Below are positions 1 to 7,823 of a stretch of 20,874 nucleotides of DNA, in pieces; position 1 is the first letter of the stretch; each line of letters starts with the position of its first letter. Made by a program: the position numbers and the translations under genes. The notes under the pieces are model-generated. The model worked only from the letters and a program-made list of their open reading frames with translations, was not told the DNA's origin and made no database searches. The DNA is from JAVBME01 sp031552765 (GTDB taxonomy: Bacteria; Bacillota; Negativicutes; Acidaminococcales; JAISLQ01), in NCBI GenBank assembly GCA_031552765.1, contig JAVBME010000022.1, forward strand, positions 1 to 20,874. Reading direction: 5' to 3'.

Positions 1-41
1 GCAACCGTAGCAAGCGCTATACCGTGCCATATGGTAATTTT

Positions 42-73
42 TATACCGCGTCGTTCCTATAAGACGCGGTATA
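42..73. repeat. Perfect 11-bp stem-loop at outer end of left repeat
   Basis: TATACCGCGTC (42-52) pairs perfectly with GACGCGGTATA (63-73) around a 10-nt loop, GTTCCTATAA. In the right copy the loop sequence is intact and one arm remains with a single C/T change. The other arm breaks after GACG near 20421, so the hairpin is absent there. Confidence 0.8.
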
Positions 74-390
74 GTGCCAGCCGAAATGCATTACAGAGCG
101 CGGGTTAATTGGTTGCCGGACTGCGTCGGCAAAGGCAACTGTTTGAGCGAAGTCGGACAGAGACACAGGCGATAGGCAGGCGAGCGAGTTTAACTTTGCC
201 AGCAGGCCGGCTTAACAATTCCTCTCGCGCAGTACGCGTTCGGTGGAACTATACATAAAAAAGAAATGTCGCGTGACAAAAGATAGCTCGCAGTCGGACT
301 TACTATAACGAAGGATAACAGGCAAGACCCAGATTTCTTGTCATGAATACCAAACATATAATTAATACATAAATGTGTTTATGTCTACAG
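42..390 (-). repeat. Left copy of ~340-bp non-coding inverted repeat
   Basis: This stretch is the reverse complement of 20081-20421. Outside a replaced block at about 148-181 it matches with about 19 substitutions, all transitions, and one single-base indel (hand alignment). I see no convincing gene in 1-428, and the repeat fills most of that gap. The inner end (390, CTGTAGACAT read on the minus strand) lies 4 nt beyond the hairpin that follows the TPR gene. Just inside that end is a small hairpin, CATAAA-CACA-TTTATG. The outer end carries a perfect 11-bp stem-loop (42-73) that the right copy has lost. Strand '-' is the direction in which the neighbouring gene would read into it. Bases 1-41 hold nothing I recognise. 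Its nature is unknown: a non-autonomous mobile element and a structured RNA are both possible. Confidence 0.9.
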
Positions 391-394
391 CCTG

Positions 395-419
395 AATCCG
401 GGTTGTTTAAACCTGGATT
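395..419 (-). terminator. Hairpin after TPR gene, possible terminator
   Basis: The arms AATCCGGGTT (395-404) and AACCTGGATT (410-419) form a 10-bp stem with a 5-nt loop, about 10 nt after the TPR gene stop. As a minus-strand transcript there is one A/C mismatch. No U-tract follows. Instead CAGG and then the repeat element begin, so intrinsic termination here is uncertain. Confidence 0.5.
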
Positions 420-428
420 TTAGTATAT

Positions 429-1115
429 TCAAGTACATTCAGGTATTTCCTTGCCCAATTCGGGTTTTATTTTCACTGCCCGTTTAAAATCCTTTTTTGC
501 CGCCTTAAAGTCGCCATTTTGCGAATAAGCCATGCCGCGCTGAAAATAAACAGCGCCGCCGTTCTTATCCAGGGGAGCTACTTCCGCCAGTTCGGCAAAG
601 ACTTGAAGACTGTCAGCACGCAGCTTTTTCGGCGTATCGGCTATGAAAGCAATCGCCGTATCGTAGTCAGCCACAGCTTTACCGATTTCTCCCTGATTCA
701 CATGGATCAACCCTCTGGCGTAATACAGGGCGCTGTTTTTGGGCTGTACGGCAAGCGCTACATTGATATCGGCTACAGCCTTGTCATAATCGCCCAGTAC
801 CTGCCAAGCGTAACTCCTGATACAATAGCTTTCGACATCCCCAGGATTCAACCTGATGCATTCGTCCAAATCGTTGATCGCCTGCCGGCAGTCGCCCATT
901 TCCAGCCAGGCTTTCGCGCTGCCGAAATAGGCAGCCGACAGCTCAGGCGCGGCAATGATCGCCTTGTTAAAAAGTTTGCCCGCCAGATTGTAGCTCCCGG
1001 CCTTATAAGCTACATTAGCGTCTTGCATGAGTTTTTCCGCTTCCAATGGCGCGGCTGTCGCCATACCGGACAAGGCAAGCGAAAAAAGCAGCATAAATAC
1101 TATCTTTTTATACAT
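429..1115 (-). CDS. Secreted/periplasmic TPR-repeat protein
   Basis: A 228-residue protein with an N-terminal signal sequence (MYKKIVFMLL, then a hydrophobic core ending near ATA-AP). It is followed by several tandem tetratricopeptide repeats, with runs such as AYFGSAKAWLEMGD, SYCIRSYAWQVLGDYDKA, ALYYARGLIHVNQGE and VYFQRGMAYSQNGDFKAA. TPR arrays are protein-binding scaffolds; no enzymatic domain is visible. I start it at the ATG at 1115 because GAGG sits 6 nt upstream. A TTG nine codons earlier (1142) would spoil the signal peptide. It is the last gene of the cdaA-glmS run, about 31 nt after the glmS stop, so it is probably co-transcribed. A role in envelope assembly is inference from signal peptide and context. 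The specific function is unknown. Confidence 0.85.
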   Translation of the reverse strand: MYKKIVFMLLFSLALSGMATAAPLEAEKLMQDANVAYKAGSYNLAGKLFNKAIIAAPELSAAYFGSAKAWLEMGDCRQAINDLDECIRLNPGDVESYCIRSYAWQVLGDYDKAVADINVALAVQPKNSALYYARGLIHVNQGEIGKAVADYDTAIAFIADTPKKLRADSLQVFAELAEVAPLDKNGGAVYFQRGMAYSQNGDFKAAKKDFKRAVKIKPELGKEIPECT

Positions 1116-1146
1116 CCTATACCTCAAAATACTTAATTTCAAGAGC

Positions 1147-2973
1147 CTACTCCACGGTTACGCTCTTGGCCAGGTTGCGCGGCATATCCACATTGCAGCC
1201 GCGGGTCAAGGCCGCGTAGTAAGCAAGAAGCTGGAGCGGTATGACTGTAAGGAGCGGCGCCAGATATTTCTCCGTACGCGGCACAAATACAGTGTGGTCG
1301 ACATATTTTCCCAAACTGTCGTCGCCTTCCATGCCTATACCGATGACCACGGCGTCGCGGGCCTTTACTTCTTTTATATTGCTGAGCGTTTTTTCATAAA
1401 CATCTTCCTGGGTAGCCAGGGCAATGACCGGCACATTATCGACGATAAGCGCCAGCGTACCGTGCTTGAGTTCGCCGGCGGCATACGCTTCGGCGTGTAT
1501 ATATGATATCTCTTTGAGTTTGAGGGAGCCTTCCAGAGCCACCGCATAATCGAGCGAACGGCCGATAAAAAAAACATCTTCGTTAGCGGCATACCTTTGA
1601 GCAAATACTTTTATCGGCTCCACGTCTTCCAGCATCTCGTGTATCTGTCCGGGCAACTGTTGCAGGCCGTCGACCAGTTCGGCGCATTTGTCCGGCGCCA
1701 TCGCTCCGTTGAGCTCCGCCATGTACATAGCCAGCATGAGCATGACCATGACCTGGGTCGTGTATGCTTTAGTAGAGGCCACGGCGATTTCCGGCCCGGC
1801 ATAAGTATAGAGCACCTGGTCGGCCTCGCGGGCAATAGACGAGCTGACGACATTGGTAACGGCCAGCGTCTTTGCGCCCAAGCGTTTCGCTTCTTTGAGC
1901 GCGGCCAGGGTATCGCTGGTCTCACCGGACTGGCTGACTACGATCATCAGTGTATCTTTGTCCACCAATGGGCTGCGATAACGGAACTCTGAGGCGATAT
2001 CCGTTTCCACCGGAATGCGCGCCAGCTGTTCTATATAGTACTTGCCCAGCATACCGGCATGATAGGCGGTACCGCAGGCAACAATAAATACTTTTTTAAA
2101 GGCTTTGACGTCTTTCGCCGTCCATTTGAGTTCGGCAAAGTCTATCTGATGGTTTTTAGTGACCCGGCCGCGCATGGTGTCGCGGATAGCCTTAGGTTGG
2201 TCATATATCTCCTTGATCATGAAATGCTCGTAGCCGCCTTTTTCGGCCGCCTCGGCATTCCAGTTGACGATAAATTCTTTCTTGTCTACAGTCTGCCCCA
2301 GGAAATTTTCAATATGCACACTGTCTTTTTTTATAATCGCCAGTTCGCCGTCATTGAGGATATAGGTCCGGCGGGTATGGGCAATGATCGCGGGGATATC
2401 GGAAGCTATATAGTTTTCCCCTTCCCCCAGGCCTATGACCAGGGGATTGTCCTTTTTGGCGCAGATTATTTTATCCGACTCGTAAACACTCATGAAAACC
2501 AGCGAATAGGAGCCTTCCACAATGCCCAGCACTTTTTTTACTGTGCCAAAAAAGTCGCCTGTATAATGTTCAGCCATAAGCTGGGCCACTACTTCGGTAT
2601 CTGTCTCCGACTGGAAGACATAGCCTTTGGCCATCAAGGCTTCCTTTAATTCCAGGTAATTTTCTATTATCCCGTTGTGTACGACGACAAAATTCCCGTC
2701 CTGGCTCAGGTGCGGATGGCTGTTAACATCGCAGGGGCGCCCGTGGGTCGCCCAGCGGGTATGCCCTATGCCTAGCTTTCCTTTAGGCAGGGCGTTGCCC
2801 ATTTTTTGCCGTAAAGCGTCCAGCCGCCCTACAGTCTTTTCCACAACTATCTTTTTTCCGTCGAAAATCGCTATGCCGGACGAATCATAACCGCGATACT
2901 CCAGCTTGGTCAGGCCTTCCAGCAAAAACCCCGTCGCTTCCTTATCGCCTATATAACCTACTATACCGCACAT
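1147..2973 (-). CDS. glmS: Glutamine--fructose-6-phosphate aminotransferase
   Basis: Converts fructose-6-phosphate and glutamine to glucosamine-6-phosphate, the entry step to UDP-GlcNAc for peptidoglycan (and LPS if the cell is didermic). At 608 residues it is full length for the family. The N-terminal MCGIVGYIGD gives the class II amidotransferase nucleophile Cys2 after Met removal, and GHTRWATHG binds glutamine. Two SIS isomerase domains follow, with SQSGETSDTLAALKEAK near residue 350 as the sugar-phosphate site. It ends in the family-typical NLAKSVTVE. The RBS AAAGGGGA precedes the ATG. It starts 14 nt after the glmM stop, so the two are co-transcribed and catalyse consecutive steps. That spacing leaves no room for a glmS ribozyme directly upstream. 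Confidence 0.98.
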   Translation of the reverse strand: MCGIVGYIGDKEATGFLLEGLTKLEYRGYDSSGIAIFDGKKIVVEKTVGRLDALRQKMGNALPKGKLGIGHTRWATHGRPCDVNSHPHLSQDGNFVVVHNGIIENYLELKEALMAKGYVFQSETDTEVVAQLMAEHYTGDFFGTVKKVLGIVEGSYSLVFMSVYESDKIICAKKDNPLVIGLGEGENYIASDIPAIIAHTRRTYILNDGELAIIKKDSVHIENFLGQTVDKKEFIVNWNAEAAEKGGYEHFMIKEIYDQPKAIRDTMRGRVTKNHQIDFAELKWTAKDVKAFKKVFIVACGTAYHAGMLGKYYIEQLARIPVETDIASEFRYRSPLVDKDTLMIVVSQSGETSDTLAALKEAKRLGAKTLAVTNVVSSSIAREADQVLYTYAGPEIAVASTKAYTTQVMVMLMLAMYMAELNGAMAPDKCAELVDGLQQLPGQIHEMLEDVEPIKVFAQRYAANEDVFFIGRSLDYAVALEGSLKLKEISYIHAEAYAAGELKHGTLALIVDNVPVIALATQEDVYEKTLSNIKEVKARDAVVIGIGMEGDDSLGKYVDHTVFVPRTEKYLAPLLTVIPLQLLAYYAALTRGCNVDMPRNLAKSVTVE

Positions 2974-2987
2974 GTGTTAGTCCCCTT

Positions 2988-4328
2988 TCAGCCCAGTTCC
3001 CTTTTTATTATGTCGGCCACATACCCGGCCAATTCGTCTAGCTGCCTTTGGTCAGGCCCCTCGGCCATCACCCTGATAAGCGGTTCTGTGCCTGATGCCC
3101 TTACCAGCACCCTCCCGCTGTCGCCCAGAAGTTCGGCCGCATAGTTTACCGCCTTTTTGACCGCGGCGTTTTGCTCCCAGCCGGCCTTGCTCTTCACCCG
3201 GACATTTACCAGTACCTGCGGATAACAGACCATCTTCGCAGCCAATTCAGACATAGTCTGGTTGTTCTTCACTATCGCCCGCAATACCTGGGTAGCAGTC
3301 ACCAGGCCGTCTCCAGTCGTTGCATAGTCGCCAAATATGATATGCCCCGACTGCTCGCCGCCCAAAGAGTAACCGTTGCGCAACATTTCTTCCAGTACAT
3401 AACGGTCGCCTACCGGCGTCACCACGCAGCGTCCGCCGTGTTCTTTCATGGCGGCATGCAGGCCGATATTGCTCATAACCGTTGTAACCAGGACATTATT
3501 TTTCAACTTGCCTTTTTTCATCAGTTCCAAGGCGCAGATGAGCATCATTTGATCGCCATCCACCGCATTGCCATTTTCGTCGACCAGAAGGCACCTGTCG
3601 GCATCCCCGTCATGCGCTACCCCCACAGCAGCCTTGTGTTCGCGCACAGCGGCGGCCAGGGCTTCCAAATGGGTAGAACCGCAATGGTCGTTTATATTGA
3701 CCCCGTCCGGTTGGTCAAATAGCACTATCACTTCGGCGCCCAAAGAGCGGAGTATCACCGGCGCCAGTTCATAAGCCGCCCCGTTGGCGCAATCGAGCAC
3801 TACTTTTAGCCCGTGCAGGTCGACGTCCGCGACCGACACCACATGCTGGATATAGTCGCCGGCCAATCCCGGGCGCTGAACTACCGCGCCCAGCCCCTGT
3901 CCGACCGGGCGGCAGGTAACGTCTTCTTCTTTTATAAGAGCCTCTATCTTGTCTTCCACCGTATCCGGCAGTTTAGTCCCTTCATGGGAGAAAAACTTGA
4001 TGCCGTTGTCGGCAAAAGGATTGTGCGACGCCGAGATTACCACCCCGGCGCAAGCGTCGGATTTGGCAGTCAGATAGGCTACCGCCGGCGTAGGCATAAC
4101 GCCAAGGATATGCGCTTCACCGCCTGCCGCACAAATGCCTGCGGCCAGCGCCGCTTCCAGCATATGCCCGGATATCCTGGTATCGCGGCCGATGAATATC
4201 TTCGGCTTACCGCCGCTCACCTCAGCGAAATAACAGGCCGCCGCCCTACCGAGATCCATGGCCAACTCCGGCGTGACCTCATGGTTTGCCAATCCTCTTA
4301 CCCCGTCCGTGCCAAAAAGCCGTTGCAT
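2988..4328 (-). CDS. glmM: Phosphoglucosamine mutase
   Basis: Interconverts glucosamine-6-phosphate and glucosamine-1-phosphate, the step after GlmS on the way to UDP-GlcNAc. The 446-residue length is typical. Visible motifs are RLFGTDGVRG at the N-terminus, the phosphoserine loop SASHNP (active Ser101), the metal loop DGDADR in the middle, and the phosphate-binding RASGTEPLIRV near the C-terminus. The GTDGVRG start and the SASHNP context match GlmM rather than phosphomannomutase. The RBS GAGGAGG overlaps the stop region of the upstream FAD oxidoreductase gene (12-nt gap), which suggests coupled translation. In several Bacillota the neighbouring CdaA and CdaR proteins contact GlmM, and GlmM restrains c-di-AMP synthesis. 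The shared operon fits that. Confidence 0.98.
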   Translation of the reverse strand: MQRLFGTDGVRGLANHEVTPELAMDLGRAAACYFAEVSGGKPKIFIGRDTRISGHMLEAALAAGICAAGGEAHILGVMPTPAVAYLTAKSDACAGVVISASHNPFADNGIKFFSHEGTKLPDTVEDKIEALIKEEDVTCRPVGQGLGAVVQRPGLAGDYIQHVVSVADVDLHGLKVVLDCANGAAYELAPVILRSLGAEVIVLFDQPDGVNINDHCGSTHLEALAAAVREHKAAVGVAHDGDADRCLLVDENGNAVDGDQMMLICALELMKKGKLKNNVLVTTVMSNIGLHAAMKEHGGRCVVTPVGDRYVLEEMLRNGYSLGGEQSGHIIFGDYATTGDGLVTATQVLRAIVKNNQTMSELAAKMVCYPQVLVNVRVKSKAGWEQNAAVKKAVNYAAELLGDSGRVLVRASGTEPLIRVMAEGPDQRQLDELAGYVADIIKRELG

Positions 4329-4340
4329 GTAAAAACCTCC

Positions 4341-5942
4341 TCACAGGGGTTGCCTGTATTTTCTCATCAAAGCCAGCGCCGCATGGTAACCGTCTATGGC
4401 GGCGCTCATTATGCCGCCGGCGTAACCCGAACCTTCCCCAGACGGGTAGATGCCGGGAAAGCCTTCCGCTTCACGCGTATCGCCAAGGCGCAGCAGCCTA
4501 AGGGGAGCCGACGTCCGCGTCTCCACCCCGGTCAGCAATGCGTCCTCCTGGTCAAAACCCTTTATCTTACGGCCAAAATCCGGCAAAGCTTTGGCCAGCG
4601 TATCTGTCACAAAAGCCGGCAAAACTTCGCGCAAAGCCACCGTCCTCACGCCCGGCGCATATGTAGCGCCAAGGCTGCCTAAAACCGGCGCGCCGCCGGA
4701 CAGGAAGCTGCCTGCGTTTTGCGCCGGCGCCCAATAATCGCCGCCTGCTTTGGCAAAAGCCAGTTGCTCCCAATGTTCCTGGAATTTTATCCCATCCAAA
4801 GGGTGGCTGCCAAAATCAGCCGGTCCCACGTTCACCGCCAGCGCGCTGTTGGCCTTTCCCGAAGCGCGGTTATAGAGGCTCATGCCATTGGTCACGACCT
4901 GCCCCTCTCCCGACGCCGCGGCGATAACCAGCCCGCCCGGGCACATGCAAAAAGAATACGCGCTGCGCCCTGACGCCCGGTCATGGTAGACCAGAGCGTA
5001 ATCAGCCGGCCCCAGCTTTACATGGCCGGCTGCCGAGCCATACTGGGCCTTGTCAATAACTTCCTGTGCATGCTCTATCCTCACGCCTATGGAAAAAGGC
5101 TTGCCTTCCATGGAAAGCCCGCGTTCCCAAAGCATACGGTAAGTATCGCGGGCGCTGTGCCCTACAGCCAGCACAAGCGCTCCGCACATTATTTCTTCAT
5201 CGCTGTTGACAGTAATTTTTTCTAGCTGCTGCTTGCCCCGCACAAGATCGGTCATGCGCGCGCCAAAACGCAGCTCGCCGCCCGACGCTTTTATGCGTGC
5301 GGACAAGCCTTTTACCATAGCCCGGAGCTTGTCTGTGCCGACATGCGGTTTATGTTCGTAAAGTATTTCCGCCGGCGCGCCCGCCGCCACAAACCATTGC
5401 AAAATGGTTTTCCCTACCGGGTCATTGCCCCTAGTGGTCAGCTTGCCGTCAGAAAAAGTCCCGGCTCCGCCTTCGCCAAATTGTACATTGTTTTCTGCCT
5501 GAAAGCGGCCTGTCCGCCAAAAATCGGCTACCGCCGGCACTCTTTCTTCCAGTGAACGCCCCCGTTCCAGTAAAAGAGGCTTGTAACCGTGCTCCGCCAA
5601 AAGAATGGCCGCCGCCAGCCCAGCCGGACCAGCGCCAACCACCACTACCCTGCCTGGCAGCGGTTCTTTCCCATAGGAAAATTGCCCCGGCGGCACATCT
5701 TCCTCCAACCGCGACAAATCCTTATTGGCCGCTGATCTTTGCAGCAGCCCTTCGTCATCTATTGTTTCTACAGCAACCGTATAGACAAACCCTATCTTGT
5801 CTTTGCGTCTGGCATCCACAGCTTTTCTCGTCACCGCTACCGTCTTTATATCGCCGGGTGTAATGTTCAGCCGCCGGGCCGTTATTTCTTTCAGTTCCCG
5901 GCCATCGGACAAAGCCACACGCAAATTGGTTAATTTGAGCAA
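4341..5942 (-). CDS. FAD-dependent oxidoreductase, COG2509 type
   Basis: A 533-residue flavoprotein. An N-terminal domain of about 95 residues is followed by a Rossmann FAD-binding motif, VVVVGAGPAGLAAA, with GAGPAG at 103-108 and an acidic end at LLLERG. A glycine-rich GEGGAGTFSDGKL follows, and the C-terminus has the FAD-contacting GEGSGYAGGIMSAAIDG. This layout matches the COG2509 'uncharacterized FAD-dependent dehydrogenase' family, whose substrate is unknown to me. The start is a TTG at 5942 with AGGAG 8 nt upstream. An ATG five bases earlier (5947) is out of frame and opens a five-codon frame ending in TAA. The gene sits between cdaR (18 nt upstream) and glmM (12 nt downstream), inside the c-di-AMP/glucosamine operon. 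A link to cell-wall precursor metabolism is inference only. Confidence 0.9.
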   Translation of the reverse strand: MLKLTNLRVALSDGRELKEITARRLNITPGDIKTVAVTRKAVDARRKDKIGFVYTVAVETIDDEGLLQRSAANKDLSRLEEDVPPGQFSYGKEPLPGRVVVVGAGPAGLAAAILLAEHGYKPLLLERGRSLEERVPAVADFWRTGRFQAENNVQFGEGGAGTFSDGKLTTRGNDPVGKTILQWFVAAGAPAEILYEHKPHVGTDKLRAMVKGLSARIKASGGELRFGARMTDLVRGKQQLEKITVNSDEEIMCGALVLAVGHSARDTYRMLWERGLSMEGKPFSIGVRIEHAQEVIDKAQYGSAAGHVKLGPADYALVYHDRASGRSAYSFCMCPGGLVIAAASGEGQVVTNGMSLYNRASGKANSALAVNVGPADFGSHPLDGIKFQEHWEQLAFAKAGGDYWAPAQNAGSFLSGGAPVLGSLGATYAPGVRTVALREVLPAFVTDTLAKALPDFGRKIKGFDQEDALLTGVETRTSAPLRLLRLGDTREAEGFPGIYPSGEGSGYAGGIMSAAIDGYHAALALMRKYRQPL

Positions 5943-5960
5943 AACATACTCTCCTGAACA

Positions 5961-6881
5961 TCATTCTTTCACTACTTTTAGCAAAACCTCAACCACGTCG
6001 GGGCTAGCGGCAATTCCCGGCGGCACCTGCAAACGCACTTTGCGCACCGTGTCTTTGACAACCCCATCGAGACTCACTTCCTCTGTCGACACTTCCTTGA
6101 TAGCCGCCATCAATTCCTGGCTACCTTTGAGCGCCGCCTGCGGCGGGTTGGACAACATGCCGGACAGCTTATACCCCGCTGGTAAAGAACCGGTAAAAGT
6201 AACCTTTACCGGCACGTTATTGCTAACGATCTTTTCGATAAAGTGCGCTGTCACCGTTACATTGTTCGGCTCGATAAGCACTCCTTCCACCCTAACGCCG
6301 TTTTGATCAAGCGCGGCCAGCGGCACATCAGCCTTCACTTCGCCTTTCGCTTTCTGGTCAAGGCTAAACAGCGCCTCCAAGCGCACCACCTTATTTACTA
6401 TACCCTCCGCTCCGCTCACGCGCGCCGAATTAGGCGACGGCGCAATAGACACTATTTGCAGTTCCTGCGGTAATTGTCCGATATTTTTTATATCTACAGG
6501 CAAAGTGCGTTTTAAAAGGTTATCTGTCCGCACAGTAACAGTTTCCGGCGACACTTCGGCGAGCTGCGCTTCGTTGGGTACGGAAATGTGTACCTTCCTG
6601 CTGTATTCGCCTCTGCCCGCCCCCTGCATATCAATGAATGCTTTGATATCTTTGGCGGCTATGTTGGAGATAACGGCGCGGGGGCCGCGTATCTTTACCC
6701 GCACATTGCTCGGCGCTTCTGTCAACACCAGATTGCCCGGAAGGTTTTGCGCTTCCAGCACAACCGAATAAGTCAGGTTTATAGCCGGGTTCTGTTCATT
6801 CATGACATAAAGCCACAGAGCAAACGCCATGATAAGCGAAATTATTTTAGCAATTGTGCCATTGTGCGGCAAACCTATCAT
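5961..6881 (-). CDS. cdaR: YbbR-domain protein, regulator of diadenylate cyclase (CdaR)
   Basis: The extracytoplasmic partner of CdaA, anchored by one N-terminal membrane helix (about residues 10-27, IISLIMAFALWLYVM). The rest is about three YbbR-type beta-rich repeats of roughly 85-95 residues, recognisable from the recurring pattern of a P-x-x-V start (for example LPVDIKNIG and VPVKVTFTG) and ends such as PETVTVRT, PNNVTVTA and PDVVEVLL. The total of 306 residues is shorter than the four-repeat Bacillus protein. Its ATG overlaps the TGA of cdaA (ATGA), so the two are translationally coupled. In characterised Bacillota CdaR binds CdaA and modulates c-di-AMP output. The assignment rests on domain pattern plus synteny. 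Confidence 0.93.
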   Translation of the reverse strand: MIGLPHNGTIAKIISLIMAFALWLYVMNEQNPAINLTYSVVLEAQNLPGNLVLTEAPSNVRVKIRGPRAVISNIAAKDIKAFIDMQGAGRGEYSRKVHISVPNEAQLAEVSPETVTVRTDNLLKRTLPVDIKNIGQLPQELQIVSIAPSPNSARVSGAEGIVNKVVRLEALFSLDQKAKGEVKADVPLAALDQNGVRVEGVLIEPNNVTVTAHFIEKIVSNNVPVKVTFTGSLPAGYKLSGMLSNPPQAALKGSQELMAAIKEVSTEEVSLDGVVKDTVRKVRLQVPPGIAASPDVVEVLLKVVKE

Positions 6882-7708
6882 TTAGTCCGCCTCCAGTTCG
6901 CAAAAGTCGCTTTGGCGGCGTCTTTCCAGTTCACATTATTGCTGTTCATCACCGGGCGCAAAGTCTTTTTTATATCTTCTCCCGTCAACTCACGGCGCAG
7001 ATGACCGCCGCTGGCTAGAGAAACCGTGCCGGTCTCTTCGCTGACTACCAGTATCAGGGCGTCGGTCTGCTCACTTAGGCCGATCGCAGCCCTATGCCTG
7101 GTACCAAGCTCTTTGCTCAGCGCGCGCTGCTCGGTCAGAGGCAACAGACAGCCCGCCGCAGCCACCCTGTTGCCGCGCAATATAACTGCGCCGTCATGCA
7201 AAGGGGTGTTGGGGATAAATATATTGATCAAAAATTCACTTGTTATAAGAGCGTCCAGCTTTATACCTGTCTCTATGTAATCGCTAAGGCCGGTCTCGCG
7301 CTCTATTACCACCAGCGCGCCGATCTTGTGTTTTGCCATGGAGAATACCGCGGAAGAAAGAGCATTCAAAATGTTTTCCACTTCCGCTTCATCGAGGACA
7401 TGCTTACTGAAAAAACGGCCGCGGCCGAGGTGCTCCAGGGCGCGCCTGAGTTCCGGCTGAAAAACCACCGGCAGAGCCACCAAAAGCACGGTCATACTCT
7501 TTTGCAGCAGCCAATTGACCACATGCAGCTCCAGCCAGTTACTGAGAAGGGTAGCCAAGATCAAAACGATAAGCCCTTTTACCAAAGAAGCGGCCCGCGT
7601 ATTTTTTAGCAGCATGTACACACGGTAAAGGACCACTGCAACGATAAATATGTCTACAAAATCCCACAAGCGCAAGGTCTCATGCACCATCTGCATATAA
7701 GCTAACAT
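6878..7708 (-). CDS. cdaA: Diadenylate cyclase CdaA (membrane c-di-AMP synthase)
   Basis: Condenses two ATP to cyclic di-AMP at the cytoplasmic face of the membrane. Numbering from the ATG at 7708 gives 276 residues, close to Bacillus CdaA. Three hydrophobic segments lie before residue 90, then the conserved FQPELRRALEHLGRGRFF. The catalytic DAC domain has DGA at 172-174 (LHDGAVIL) and RHR at 204-206. I choose the ATG at 7708 because AAAGGAG lies 8 nt upstream. An in-frame TTG at 7735 would add nine residues with no basis. It is the first gene of the cdaA-cdaR-FAD-glmM-glmS-TPR run and lies directly after the arg operon terminator, with its own likely promoter. c-di-AMP controls potassium and osmolyte transport and wall homeostasis in related bacteria. 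Confidence 0.97.
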   Translation of the reverse strand: MLAYMQMVHETLRLWDFVDIFIVAVVLYRVYMLLKNTRAASLVKGLIVLILATLLSNWLELHVVNWLLQKSMTVLLVALPVVFQPELRRALEHLGRGRFFSKHVLDEAEVENILNALSSAVFSMAKHKIGALVVIERETGLSDYIETGIKLDALITSEFLINIFIPNTPLHDGAVILRGNRVAAAGCLLPLTEQRALSKELGTRHRAAIGLSEQTDALILVVSEETGTVSLASGGHLRRELTGEDIKKTLRPVMNSNNVNWKDAAKATFANWRRTK

Positions 7709-7764
7709 CCGGCCTGCTCCTTTCTGCAAAATCAAATAATACGGCTAAAAATACCCGTTATAAT

Positions 7765-7794
7765 ATTATACAAAAAAAAAGCCCTGTGGCGCAA
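7765..7794 (-). promoter_or_regulatory. Predicted promoter of the cdaA-glmS operon
   Basis: On the minus strand a perfect TATAAT -10 (7765-7770) lies 18 nt downstream of TTGCGC (7789-7794). The -35 hexamer falls inside the loop of the arg operon terminator, so the terminator and this promoter overlap. The -10 is convincing; the -35 is moderate. Confidence 0.55.
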
Positions 7795-7813
7795 CTGCGT
7801 ACAGGGCTTTTTT
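7772..7813 (-). terminator. Rho-independent terminator of the arg operon
   Basis: On the minus strand, AAAAAAGCCCTGT and ACAGGGCTTTTTT form a long perfect stem around a 13-nt loop. A run of nine T residues (7772-7780) ends the structure. It begins about 10 nt after the argH stop. The A-rich and T-rich flanks make it a plausible bidirectional terminator. Confidence 0.92.
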
Positions 7814-7823
7814 ATTAATAAAA

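Noticed and set aside
325..390. A promoter within the repeat, from TTGTCA and TATAAT-like hexamers.
   Set aside because: The spacing between TTGTCA and TATAAT is about 13 nt, too short for a standard sigma-A promoter; other pairs are weaker.
42..390. CRISPR array or tandem repeat.
   Set aside because: There is one unit at each end of the window, inverted, with no regularly spaced short repeats inside.
519..1136. A 205-codon plus-strand open frame over the TPR gene.
   Set aside because: It is antisense to a coherent signal-peptide TPR protein and has no recognisable domain or good RBS.
2974..2987. A glmS ribozyme upstream of glmS.
   Set aside because: Only 14 nt separate glmM and glmS, filled by the RBS; there is no space for the ribozyme fold outside coding sequence.
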